Assembly: GCA_964035545.1 (NCBI GenBank) | Contig: OZ037773.1 | Span: 2,957,751 to 3,017,750 of the forward strand | Reading direction: 5' to 3' | Source: Bugula neritina | Lineage: Eukaryota > Bryozoa > Gymnolaemata > Cheilostomatida > Bugulidae | DNA length: 60,000 bases | Shown: one piece after another, positions 1 through 13,100 of the stretch | Numbering within the stretch: the first letter of the stretch is position 1 | Layout: each line of letters opens with the position of its first letter | Translations under genes and position numbers: made by a program | The notes under the pieces: generated by a model | Told to the model about the DNA's origin: nothing | The model's database searches: none | The model's input: only the letters and a program-made list of their open reading frames with translations

Positions 1-3000
1 AATGACTAATCTGTAATCACTATGGCTATGACTTACTCTTAGAGTATCAAATCAATGTGTATGACTATGACATTGACTATCACTATGAGTCACTGTATCA
101 TAATCAGTGTCACTATGAGTATGACTATCAGTATGAGTATCAGTATGGCATTGACTATCAGTATCGGTGACCACTCATATTATAACATAGACTAGTAGTA
201 GTAAGCATCACAGTTATTAGTCATCACTAATCTCAATCTGCAATCATTAGTGATAAGTGATTAGACTTAGTATCCAATCACTAACTCTAAGTCAAATGAG
301 TAACTCAAAGATAGTAAGTAATACTAATATTAATACCAATAGTAATAGTATTATTAAAAATAAAGTTAGTATTGCTAAGTATTAGTATTAGTAAAACTAG
401 ATCAGATCAGATTATTTATTCCTGCTGAGCACAATTTATTATATATTTTTTTATAAACAACTTGAATTTTTCTCTTTCCTTTCCTTATTGTAGATATCAG
501 TAACTATTGCTCGAACTTCACCATCACCGTGACCATGACTATGTCAAACTCAATATTATCAAGTTTTCATGAATTTTCTTTTTATGAATAAAGTTAATTT
601 TGTTGTATTAGAAATTACTATTACATTTATTGTATTATTATGCTGTATCACTATCCATGTTACTGTTAGTGTTAGTAGTAGTTATACTTATACTAAAGTT
701 TTGGTAATACTAATAGTATATTACTATTTTAATTTAGTTTAATTATAAATCTACTGTCAGTATAAATATCGTTATGAATTGCTATGTCTTTTAGTATAAA
801 TTTAAGTATATTGATTATTCAGTTATTATCTATCATTCTTTGTATTACTATTAGTATTTCCGTATTTAGCAGTTAATTTCCATTAGACCTATGACTATTA
901 ATATTTGAAAATATCAATATAGGTGATATCACTATCATTGATAGCACTGCTATTTTGCGATTATCACATTCACCATGACTCCGATAGTATCATTATCCTC
1001 ATATATAGTCAATGCAACTATGACTAGAACTAAATTGATTGAATTCACAAGTTTTTTTTTAAAGATGGTATTACTTTGAGTTTGTTGAATTTTGTTGCAT
1101 AGGATATCTGTTAAGACATAAATGTTATCTTTCTCTGTAAATTAATGGGAGTCAGACATCACAAGTAACCTCAGTAAAATCAGATATGAGGAGGAATGCA
1201 ACTAATATTGAGACACAATAGAAATCATTTGATGATAATTGAAATATATATAAGACTAAATAATAAGTTTTCTTTGTTTGTGCTGTTCTAAAACACACTC
1301 ACATGTTAGCACACACTACTGTACTAGTTTTCCTTTCTTAAACTTTTTCAAAGCCTGTCAATAATAGGCTAAATGTTTTCTGGCTATAATAATTGATTTA
1401 AATATTAGTATTACAATTACCAATGTAATTATATATTATTAATTAATTTTTTTTAAATAATCATTTTATATATGCTCCTAATTATTGATTATAATTTAAT
1501 TCTTGAAATATGTAGTAATAAAAACCAATAGTTCTTGAAAACCAGCCTACATTCAAATTTGTTTTCATCCTGACCTTTTATAATCAGGAGTGATTTGTTG
1601 AAATAGCCTAATACAAGTGTGTAACGTAGAGTTTACGATAGATTTAGTACTAAATCATTAGCAAGTCTTTATAATTGAATTGATGAAACAATTTCTCAAT
1701 AGAGCTTTTAACCCTCCTGGTATCTGTCTAAGTCCAAGTGTTGGAACAGTACTATTGATAGCCTGAACAGAACCTGTAGATGTGAGATTACTATTCCTGC
1801 GTTTGCTTTCTTTGTAGATCTTCATGTAGTTTACGAAGGAGTACATAACTGGATGGAATGGAACAATCTATTATCATTTTGATAGCCTGCATAATAGGTA
1901 AGCTAGTATTTGGCATCAAAGTTATAATTTCTTTAATGTTTAAAGAAGCCCAAAAAACTTCAGCATGTAATTTAGTATCTAGCTCAAAATACTTACACAG
2001 AAAAGTTTTTGCATTACATATAATTTGTTTGCCAATAAGAACAGAGTCTTCTTTAAAATATTTGCAAATAATTTGTATTTAATTAACATAAACAGTAATG
2101 AGCAATTGGTTTTGTGGTGTGAGCTGAATTGTGATAGTAAGTGCAAGTACAAGTATATGATGTAGTAGTTTGACAGTGTCAGTGGCTCCTGTGTGACATT
2201 ATATACTGGAAATTAGTCTGAGACTTTATTGGTGAAAATTGATTGTCAATTCAGAGGGCGCCATTTCGCAACTATACACCATCATTTGAACGAAATAAAG
2301 ATAGTTTTGCTACATTCAGTGTTGAGTTAAAGATAAATGAGTGGTATAGTAAGAGCTGGTTGAGAAATGTCTAGACTCCAGTTGCTAGTAAAAAAAGACA
2401 ATCTTGAAGAGTTTAGCTGAAATTGTGGTTTAGTATTTGAATTAACAACATTTTTCAGTCAATTAGCAATCTCATAAAATATTGTATAACTGCTCCTTTC
2501 AACTGTTTCCTGCATATGATATGTGTATAACTGAGCATTTTTACTGGGTTCAAACTCCTCTACTGAAAGTGTCATTTGACTATAAAAGGGGTAGCAGGTA
2601 TAAAGCAATACCCTCATGTGAGTTGTTAAATTGGTGTGTTCAAACTACAACAGCAATGAATCAAATGCAAGTGGGGCAGGCCACATCAAACTATCTAGTT
2701 ACACTTGCCCCAGTAACTGCACTCTACTCCTTGTGAATCTCAGTTTTGTAACTAATTACTAGACACTCTATGGAGATGTAACTTCGTTTGCACATTGAGA
2801 GGCACTGCCATTGTATGGCTGAAAGCACTATATCTACCTGCCTCTGAAAAGAGAGGATCTTATTTTTATTGTTAACGGAATGACTAACTGAGCAACTGTG
2901 GCCCATTATTACTCTGTTATCAGATAGGCTCTCTCAGGCCTATCTAGATAGTAGACAGGTGTTCTACGTACAACTAGCTGGGCTTTCATTCTTGAGTAGG

Positions 3001-4156
3001 TAATTAATTTACTGCTAATTGTTTTTCTGCCGATGCTCCAAGATGATGATACATCAATGCTTGTAGTTTGTTATTTATTATATTCAGTAACCATTTGGCC
3101 AACAAAGCAGTCAATCCCGTTCGAACTGCGTGCGCATACTTTAGAACAGCCGTATTATGAATTCAACTAGTTAGGCCCACATTTACTGCATATCATAATG
3201 ATGTTTGAAGTTTATTGCCTTCGAGTTTGTGTTGTCAATTTTTGCTTTGTTCTTTGCCTAATGCTTTCTTTAATAAAGTTGAACTTTGGCTGGCTGCAAC
3301 TTCAAATATTTTATTTAGTAATGCACTTGACTAAGTAAACTTCAAATATTAGTTATTAGCAGATTATAATCTTTCTGGTTGCAGGTTTTTAAAAACTTTG
3401 TGACAGCATCAAGTCTAGCAGTACTATAGAGTTGTGCAACTGATACTGTATAAAATTGAATATATTGTTCAATTTGAAGATATTTGAGATATAGTATGTT
3501 GTGTGTGTCAATTTTGAAGACTATAGACTATTACCGTATGTAACAGCTGCCTTTCAAAAACATCTATCAGCTTTTTGATCTGGTAATGAGGAAAGTTTTC
3601 TGTTTGAGAAATATAGTACAGTCCATCTGAACATATTCCATTCCAAACTAGAAGTTGTAAATTAAAGCTGATTGAAAATAGGCATCTCTGTATTCACCTT
3701 TTTTTCTGCAGTTCGATTTGAAAACAACGCTTATGAAAGAGCTGCATTAAAGCTCTTGATATATATTACAGAATATGATTATTATGCACTAGGGCTATGA
3801 ATATTGTCTCCCCCCCTTCAAAATGCTGAACTAACTGCACAGCTGTCAGCTTATGTCATATTTATATCGGTCTTTAGTAACCAATATTCTGCTGTAAAGG
3901 TTTCTTCCAGACTAAGTTTATTATCTGCTACTCTTAGTACTAGCATACAAAGGAGTAATTTGATCATTAGCTGATACTCCCATGTGAAGTCCTGATCTAT
4001 TGCTAGTCAAATACAGCCAAATACAGGGCTTCTACTAGGCAATCTTTAAATTAGAGAACTAACTCACTGCAGGAGGACATAAAAGCAGGGATGTCGAAAA
4101 TGCAAAAGGAAAATGATAGCTAGCAAGAGTTGAATTTGTATCTTATATTCTTTCAG
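1..4156. other. 5' region without recognised exon, simple-sequence DNA
   Basis: No coding exon could be supported here. The first 400 bases are a degenerate array of TATGAC/ACTATC/AGTATC-like hexamers grading into ATT/AGT-rich sequence. The remainder is AT-rich without conserved protein in any frame. It could hold the promoter, 5' UTR and signal-peptide exon of the netrin receptor that follows, because the first recognised exon (4157) enters mid-codon after an AG acceptor. Short open frames at 1858-2082 and 2482-2736 have no family features and look like chance. Confidence 0.5.
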
Positions 4157-7100
4157 GTCTATCCTTTGCCACCTTTGACTTCACTGTAGTGCCGAGAGAT
4201 ACATCTGTAGTGGTTGGTCAGCAGGCATCACTGTCATGTAGCGCCACATACAACAATGGGACACCAGATGTATACTCATGGGAAAGAAATGGAGAATTGC
4301 TTTCAATGCGATCTACAGGTGTCAACAAGTGAGTTAATGTATAACAGACATAACAATGAACTGTATGAGCCAGTGGGTTAGTTTATGACTGACAAGTTTT
4401 TGACAGGTGTCAACTAGTGAGTTAGTTTATGACTGACAAGGTTTTGACAGGTGTCAACAAGTAAGTTTATGTGTAGTAGACATGACATTGTCAGATATCA
4501 ACCAATGAGTCAGTTAATGACCAACAAGGTATACATGGGCAGGTGTCAACAAGTGAGTGACAAGTTGTAACAACTTGCTTATTGCCAACTACCAATACTA
4601 AGCCTTATATAATATGTCAGACTGAAAAAAATATGTGCAGAGTAGAGGTTTTTCAAATAAGTTACTTCTGGCCAATATTTATAGCATAAGTTGTTTGCTT
4701 GTAAAATAAAGCGATCATGCTTCAAACCAAAAAGCATAAACTAGTGACAGAGCAGTGGCTCTGCAAAGAAACTGTTTCTCTGCCTCTAAGAGACAGTGTC
4801 AAACAGGTGGTTGCATGGGGTTTCTTGACTTGGCAATAGTCAGAATCAACTGCAACTTTATTTTACTTTCAATTCCACCATGCTGGTGTTTTGGTAATTC
4901 TGGATAACTTGCATAACTGAAGAATGGCCATGTCACCATTTCTTTTTCATTTGATTGACAGTTATGCTCAGATGAAAGGCTTGAGCATATTTTACTCTTT
5001 GAAGTTCTGTTTTTGTTTAAAGGCAATCTTTATCTATTTTTAGTTATTTCAAGCAACTAGATTCCATAACATAAATCACAGACAAAATTTTAATCTGAAC
5101 GGAAGTTGAATCTTCAGTCTGTCTCAACCTCTGGATATATTTGAATGATTGATACTAGATAATTGCAATTTATTTCGCTGTATTGAATAACAAAATAAAT
5201 GAGACAAGACTTTTGCATATCCACCCAAAGTCTGCATGTCCCATCACTCACACTGAGATATCAGCTTGGCCTTTGATGTTTTGTCAGTCACTGGGGTAAT
5301 AATTACTGAATCAGTTAATTAGTTGTCATGACTATGGAGGGAGGGGTTTGGGGTAACTCAGACTAATACAACACTAAGCCAACGTACTAACTGAAACATC
5401 ATTGTTCACTGACTGCTGGTTAGTTATCAATTTTTCAATGACCTTTATCAAATCTTTGTTTTTCTAGTAACCAGAAACCAGTGAAAGTATCAATGTTTCA
5501 AAAAATGGTTTTATTCAAGTCTGTATTACACAGTACTGTAGCTAGTTCAGTCTGCACTCTGTAAGAGCTAATTACTATGGTTTAGTATACTATTGTTGTT
5601 TAATTTATGTCTACAATGGCAGGTAATTACTGGCCACAAAACACTTCCCATTTATCTCTGTGTTTATAATCTCAGTTTTTGTTATTTCTAGAACCACTCA
5701 TATAGATTGGACAGATGTACAGTGTTTACATTTTGTTGATTTCTTGTTCTAGTCCAATGCATAATTTTCCTTTATTTATGCCCATAACTAAACATTAGTA
5801 ATTGTATGCCTTTATATACAAACACTGCATGGCTTTCTGTTCCAAGACTAAATCAATGTGTTATTAGTTTTTTAGATTTACATCTGATTTTGTTTGAATT
5901 TTATCGTAAGTTGTGTACTCAGATGGTATAATTTCCTGCAGGTTGATTCTGACCAACGGTTCAATAGTGTTCTCGTCCATCACCGACTCCGGCGCTTCTC
6001 CTGACACCGGCAGCTACAGGTGTATAGCGGAGAAGATCGGCAGCGGGGGTAAAGTTCACAGGATCGCCACCCCAGAGGTCTTTCTCCGCTCTGCATGTAA
6101 GACATTCTGTAATTGTAGTCCAAGTTTCTATGCTGTACATAGCTCAGCGGGCTTCTCACCGCTCCCCTCCCTGTCTTGAGTCATGTGACTGCAGTCTTTC
6201 TCTGCACTCACCTGCAGTCACCTGTCATAAGTTTCTCTAAACTCAGTGTTGAACTCAATCTATTCAATGATATTAGAGTTGAATTCAGGCAGCCATTTGC
6301 ATACTTGTGTTCTATTCACTCTACCCTCTCAGCATCTGACATTTCCATCCAGTTTAATATGATTCATTATATCTGATGATGAAGCATAAGTGTGCTGCTG
6401 TTATATACATCACTTATATTATTATTGCGTTACTCATATATCCCAATACAATGCAATTACTTATATATACAGTGTAACACTGTATTGCAGTATATTCCTA
6501 CTTAGGAGCAGTAGCGAAGAAATTGAGATAGCCTAAGTTCTTTAATTTTATTAATGAATTTGGTTTGGGGCCGTGGTTGAAATTCTCACGAGAACATAAC
6601 ATCTTTTGTTACATTTTTAATCTAGAACACAGGCTTTTCTCAATTTCTCCATAACTGCACCTACCTCATACTGTATTACTTCTACTACAGTGTAATACTG
6701 TATTACTTCTACTACAGTGTAATACTGTATTACTTCTACTATAGTGTATTACTGTATTACTTCTACTACAGTGTAATACTGTATTACTTCTACTACAGTG
6801 TAATACTATATTACTTCTACTACAGTGTAATACTGTATTACTTCTACTACAGTGTAATACTGTATTACTTCTACTACAGTGTGATACTGTATTACTTCTA
6901 CTACAGTGTATTACTGTATTACTTCTACTACAGTGTGATACTGTATTCTACTATAGTGTAATACTGTATTACTTCTACTACAGTGTAATACTGTATTATA
7001 TTGTTCTACCATCTGCCGACAGATATGGGTGACTTCACTATACAACCTGCAGACGTCAGCCTCAGCGCAGGTGAAAATGCTATGTTTGAGTGCCGCACTA

Positions 7101-10100
7101 ATGGTTTACCTGCCTCCACCTACACCTGGACCAAAGATGGCAACCCGATCTCAACATCAGAGGATATTCTTACACACGGTACCCTCTACTCTCTTTCATC
7201 TGGGTGTTTCCCAGTGCAGTATGGGTGCAACTTAGCTTACTGCATGCACTATTTTATGTCTTGTATGTTAGCCAGGTGCAGAAAATTGCTGATGATTTCT
7301 CTTTGCGAATAATGCTAGTTGGTACAGAACTACATTGCGGTATATACAGTGTATCTAACAACGCTTTGTTGGTGTATAAATTGAATCTTTAGTCCAAGAG
7401 ATAATAGTTGCCTTGGAAACTGTTTTGGTACACATATCACACTAATATGTGCACATATCACAGTAAAATGTCACTGTAATATGTGCACGTGTCACAGTAA
7501 TATGTGCACGTGTCACAGTAATATGTGCACGTGTCACAGTAATATGTGCACGTGTCACAGTAATATGTGCACGTGTCACAGTAATATGTGCACGTGTCAC
7601 AGTAATATGTGCACGTGTCACAGTAATATGTGCACGTGTCACAGTAGTATGTGCATGTGTCACAGTAGTCCTTCTGCTCTGTTACCGCCAATATTGTATG
7701 TTCTAGGTGACGGCGAGGTGCTGGAGGTGCAGAGTGTGGCAGCGTCAGCCGAGGGGTCGTATCAATGTCATGCCACTAACATAGCAGGGGTTAAACGGAG
7801 CAGCAGTGCCTATTTGAGTGTTCAGCCTGCAGCAGGTGAATTGTGTTATATACTCAGACTATATATCAGTGTTGTGTGCAGGTAACTACTGTGTGTACAT
7901 ACTCAGACTACAGTACTGTACATGTAACCAATGTAATAATACTGTAACTTGTCATTTCTGTGATAAAATGAGAATTTAATGAGAATAGACTCCTTGCACT
8001 AATTTAACCAGTAATTACTTTGAAGCATCTGTAGTGATATGTCTTAGTCAAACATTTTCAATTATCAGTTAGAGTTAATCTGGTACTAGATCAGCAGTTC
8101 TATTGGCTGCTTTCACTTCTTATCCAGCAGCTCAAACCCTCCTCCCTCATATATTATATTTACTCTGATTTTTCTGGAGGGGAAACTGTTTTTCTAGCTG
8201 ACTATGCAGTACCAGTACAATTATAACCAGTTACCCTAAACTTTTGTTATTGAAAAAAATACAGCTCAAGGCATATATGAATGTAAGAAGTCAATGATAT
8301 GCTGTATCATTGGTATTGGAGCTGTATTGACCATGCCTGTGGTGTCACTTGCTAATTGTCAATACCACAGAACCTTTGTTACACTTCTGCTAGTGTTGAT
8401 GTGTTGAAAGTCTGCTAGTGTTGATGTGTTGAAAGTCTGCTAGTATTGATGTGTTGAAAGTCTGCTAGTATTGATGTGTTGAAAGTCTGCTAGTGTTGAT
8501 GTGTTGCACGTCTGCTAGTGTTGATGTGTTGAAAGTCTACTAGTGTTGAAATGTTGAAAGTCTGCTAGTGTTGATGTGTTGAAAGTCTGCTAGTGTTGAA
8601 ATGTTGAAAGTCTGCTAGTGTTGATGTGTTGACCTCTGCTAGTGTTAAACATAGTCTGCTAGTTTTAAACGTCTGCTCTGTTGACTCAGTGAAATCAATC
8701 TCTCTTCTCCCTCATGTTTAATTCAGGAGATGCCTCAGTCAAGAACGTAAGCATTGAAGTGGCCTTTAGCAGTTGTTTATTGACTCTTAACTCAGTCACA
8801 GTCCTTAGCTCTGTCATAGACATATAATACTGTTAGCTTAAGCATATGCTGGCTGTCCCTCATAGCTGGATATAAACTAACAGCTGACTCTGTTTGTGTC
8901 TTCCACTCTCTACTCCCCTCCTCTCTCTCACTACCACTCCACTCTCTCTACTCCCCCTCCTCTCTCTCACTCCCCTCCACTCTCTCACTACCCCTCCACT
9001 CTCTACTCCCCTCCACTCTCTCACTCCCCTCCTCTCTCTCTCTCCACCTCCTCCACTCCCTGATTCCCCCACTATCTTTCTCTTCACTCCACTCCCTCAC
9101 TTCCCCTCCACTCCTTTTCTCTTCACTTCACTCAATCTCTCCTTCACCCCCCCCACTCCCATCACAGGCAGATGTTTAAACCTTTATTACCAATCTGCAT
9201 AATTCCATTGAGTATGCATGTAGAAGTTGTATTACACAGATGGCAGGCTGTAAACGTGATAATAGTCACAAAAGTTTTGTAACTATGTATTCATAATGCA
9301 ATTAAATATCTATATATTTCAGTTATATAAGTAAACAAGATGAGATGACAATGCTCTTATATAGAACATAAATATATACACTGGGTGTGGGCACATAAAT
9401 ATCTTATTCTAATAACTAATGTGGTTAGCTTTTAATAGAATTAGCAAACAAATAACAAAGGTCACTGTAAGTTATAGTTAGAGATGTCCCAATCTTTTGT
9501 ACTCATAGATATGTGTGCATATTGATTATTTTATTGCAATCAGGTAAAGCAAAACAACAGCAGTGTTTATGTACACTAGTCCATGGCTGTTGCCATCTGA
9601 TAAATAAAGATATCTGCTGGTGATCTATCAATTAGTTTGATGGAAGAAAGACTATCAACACACAAACTATTAAATTTATCTCTCACTCTATTAGTGTTGA
9701 GACACAAGATTGTTGGTCTAGAGATCAATGTTTTTGTCGGTTAAGAAAAATTGTAACTTTTCCAGAGCTTTTATGTATAAATACACCAGTACTTTATTTT
9801 GGCTATTTTTCTTGATTATGAAGATGAGCCTGCAATTGAATGATTAACCTAGATTAAAATCACAGTTGGTAGAATCGTTTGCTCTTGGTGAAGCCCGAAC
9901 TGATGTTGTATAATATATGCAGTGTGAACTGTCAACAGAGAGGCTATGTGAAATATATTCACTTTCCATAAGCCAATAGTTTTGATGCAAAAAAAGCTGA
10001 AAATATAATGACAGGTTTCTACTAATTATTTATGTTATCTGACAATCACGGAAAAACCAACAACCAATGTCTGACTTCTACACAATGAGGATTGTTATTG

Positions 10101-13100
10101 TGCGCGTTATTTTATCACGTAATTTACCTGGGCGTCTATTCTTTTTCACTTGTAGGTGGGTCCACTGCTCCAGCCTTTATTGTTAGACCGAGAGATGTGT
10201 CTGTGAAGAAGGGCTCCAAGGCTATCCTCTACTGTGCTGTCACCGGACTGGGTGCTAGTGGCAACAAGCCGGTGCTGACATGGCTTCGATCTGGCAGCAC
10301 AATCAACATAGCTGAGTATGTCTCTCATACAACATATTACATGCCACATAAAGCTTTTCAATTTTAACACAAACCAAAGTTTGAAAAAGTCAGTTGGGAA
10401 ATAAGCAGTTTTTTATATCGTATTTAGAGTTGGCTCCTTTTCAAGTCTGTAGGTTATGAGAGATGGCTTTGGGTTATTATTTCATGCGTATATGTATTTA
10501 TTTATAATACACTGTATATGTATTCATACATATAACACTGTGTATGTATTCATATATAATACACTGTATATGTATTCATATATATTACACTGTATATGTT
10601 ATTCATATATATTACACTGTATATGTATTCATATATATTACACTGTATATGTATTCATATATATTACACTGTATATGTATTTATATATATATTACACTGT
10701 ATATGTATTCATATATAATACACTGTATATGTATTCATATATAATACACTGTATATGTATTCATATATATTACACTGTATATGTATTTATATATATATAT
10801 TACACTGTATATGTATTTATATATACTACACTGTGTATGTATTCATATATATTACGCTGTATATGTATTCATATATATTACACTGTATATGCATTTATAT
10901 ATATTACACTGTGTATGTATTCATATATAATACACTGTATATGTATTCATATATATTACACTGTATATGTATTCATATATATTACACTGTATATGTATTT
11001 ATATATATATTACACTGTATATGTATTCATATATAATACACTGTATATGTATTCATATATAATACACTGTATATGTATTCATATATATTACACTGTATAT
11101 GTATTTATATATATATATATTACACTGTATATGTATTTATATATACTACACTGTGTATGTATTCATATATATTACGCTGTATATGTATTCATATATATTA
11201 CACTGTATATGCATTTATATATATTACACTGTGTATGTATTCATATATAATACACTGTATATGTATTCATATATATTACACTGTATATGTATTCATTTAT
11301 ATATTACATTGTATATGCATTCATTTATATTACACTGTATATGTATTCATGTCCATTACACAGTATATTATTTATTTATATTACACCATGTTATATTCTT
11401 ACCACAAAGGAGTGGCGGCCACTATCAGTTGCTGGGGGGTGGATCCTTACAGATAAACAATGTTGGGCCTGCAGATGAAGGTAAATACACATGCAGGGGA
11501 GATAACTTGATTGACATATCAGATGCCGAGGCTACAGTTACTGTACTCGGTAAGTATTTTTTCTAATAGTTGCTTAACTTTTCCCATCATCTAATGATAA
11601 CCTAGAAATCTTATTTCTCCAGTATATCTTCCAGTATATGATTTGTCGGTTGCTATCTATTGGTGTCAGTTTTAAAACGTGTACTAATTGGTCAACTTAA
11701 TACAAAATGCTAAGTTATTGTTAAGTTAGTTTTCATTTTCACAAGTTACTTACAAATTGTCATTGCACTACTTTCTTCGTCTGCTTGCAGTTGCTCCGTA
11801 CTTCGCCACGAGACCTGCCAACACCGATGCCTATGTGAATGGAGATGCTGAACTCAAATGTGACATCAGAGGTTATCCGCTTCCCACTGTGTCTTGGCTC
11901 AAGGTATCTGCACACTTTCTTCTCCCCTTTTCACCCTTCTCTCCTTTCCTGCTCTCTTTCTGCCCCTTTCCTCCATCCCCCCTCTCTCCTTTCTCCCTCT
12001 CCCTTCTCCCCCTTCTGCTTCCTTTTCCCTTCTCCCTCTCTCTCCTTTCTCTCTCCCTTCTCTCTCCTTGCTCTCTCCCTTCTCTCCCTTCTCTCCCTTC
12101 TTCCCATCCAGTCTATCAAGTATACAGTGTAGTAATGTATGCTACTTTTTGTATCATAGTTCATATATATTTATATAATAGCTGCAGATACTCCTACTAG
12201 CTGCAGATTTACGTCGTAATGCAATTAGTTTGACAACATCATTCTCGTAACGTGCCTGAAGATGTAGCCAATGTTTTTCATCTTTTAATTTTCACTGAAA
12301 TTGAGTTTGTTACACTGTCACAATGACCCTCCTCACTGTTGTCTATTTTATAGAACTCCAACTATGTAAACATAGACCAGTACTCTCGCATGGTGGGAGG
12401 TAATTTAAAGACGATGGCACTCATGCCATCAGACGCCGGGTATTACCAGTGCATTGGGGTAAACTCAGTGGGTTCTGTATACGCCACTGCTGAGCTGACC
12501 GTACTAGTAGATGGAGGTATGTTTTTAGTTCCCTCTATCTGAGTTACAAGGTGAAGGTGGATTTTAACTATTTGAGTCATAGTAACTTATACATAAGCAT
12601 ATTGAGGTAATCGTAAAATATAATGAATTCCAAGTATTTGAATTAAGATAAAATGTAGTTCTTGAGAGACTTGCTATTTACTTATCACCATTGGCTATGC
12701 TGTGCATGTTGTTTTTCTATTATTTTGAAACTTCTCATTTAAAATCAGTTAAATTTAGTTCTGTTTCAAGTAGAAAGTTAAATAGTGTCTATATTTGTTG
12801 CTGCCTTCAGATGCTGACACAGTGAGCACTGTATCCCGGTCACCTCTAGACCTGACCAACTACACGCATTCAGGGCTGCCGCTGCCACCAGCCTCCCTGC
12901 AGGCTGTCCTGATATCATATACCTACATCACTTTGAGCTGGGAGAGCTCCAGTACACCTGAGATACCTGTCAGTGGCTACACTGTGTCAGCTGTCTCCTT
13001 GTCTGACCCGGCAGCCAGTGCAAGGTGGGTGTAAAAACTGACAGCCAGTATAAGGCGGGTGTCAAAGTGACACATGGTGCAAGGTAAGTGTAAAAACTGA

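Larger units (their letters stand above)
4157..12516 (+). other. Ig-domain exons 1-8 of the netrin receptor
   Basis: Four immunoglobulin domains, each split over two exons. Ig1 is 4157-4328 plus 5942-6096 (SLSCSA and SYRCIAE give the two cysteines). Ig2 is 7023-7178 plus 7707-7835 (MFECRT, SYQCHATN). Ig3 is 10156-10315 plus 11410-11549 (LYCAVTG, KYTCRGDN). Ig4 is 11791-11903 plus 12354-12516 (LKCDIRG, YYQCIGVNSVG). Each shows the B-strand Cys, the W of the C strand and the YxC motif, so the fold should be intact. The introns carry most of the local minisatellites. Confidence 0.93.

Noticed and set aside
7442-7885. Cys-rich repeat proteins in both strands of the 21-base array
   Set aside because: The frames follow only from the unit length being a multiple of three. 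The region is an intron between phased Ig2 exons.
8728-8747. Possible 20-base microexon between Ig2 and Ig3 (CAG, GAGATGCCTCAGTCAAGAAC, GTAAGC)
   Set aside because: It has good splice sites, but entering in phase 1 it leaves in phase 0, while the next exon at 10156 needs phase 1, so it would break the frame.
8860-9202. Gly/Arg-rich and Pro/Ser/Leu-rich frames
   Set aside because: Artefacts of the C/T tract. No codon bias or homology.
10456-11566. Long open frames (up to 264 codons) across the AT minisatellite
   Set aside because: Pure tandem-repeat translation (YSYILHCICIH...). Open because of the repeat unit composition and length, not coding selection.
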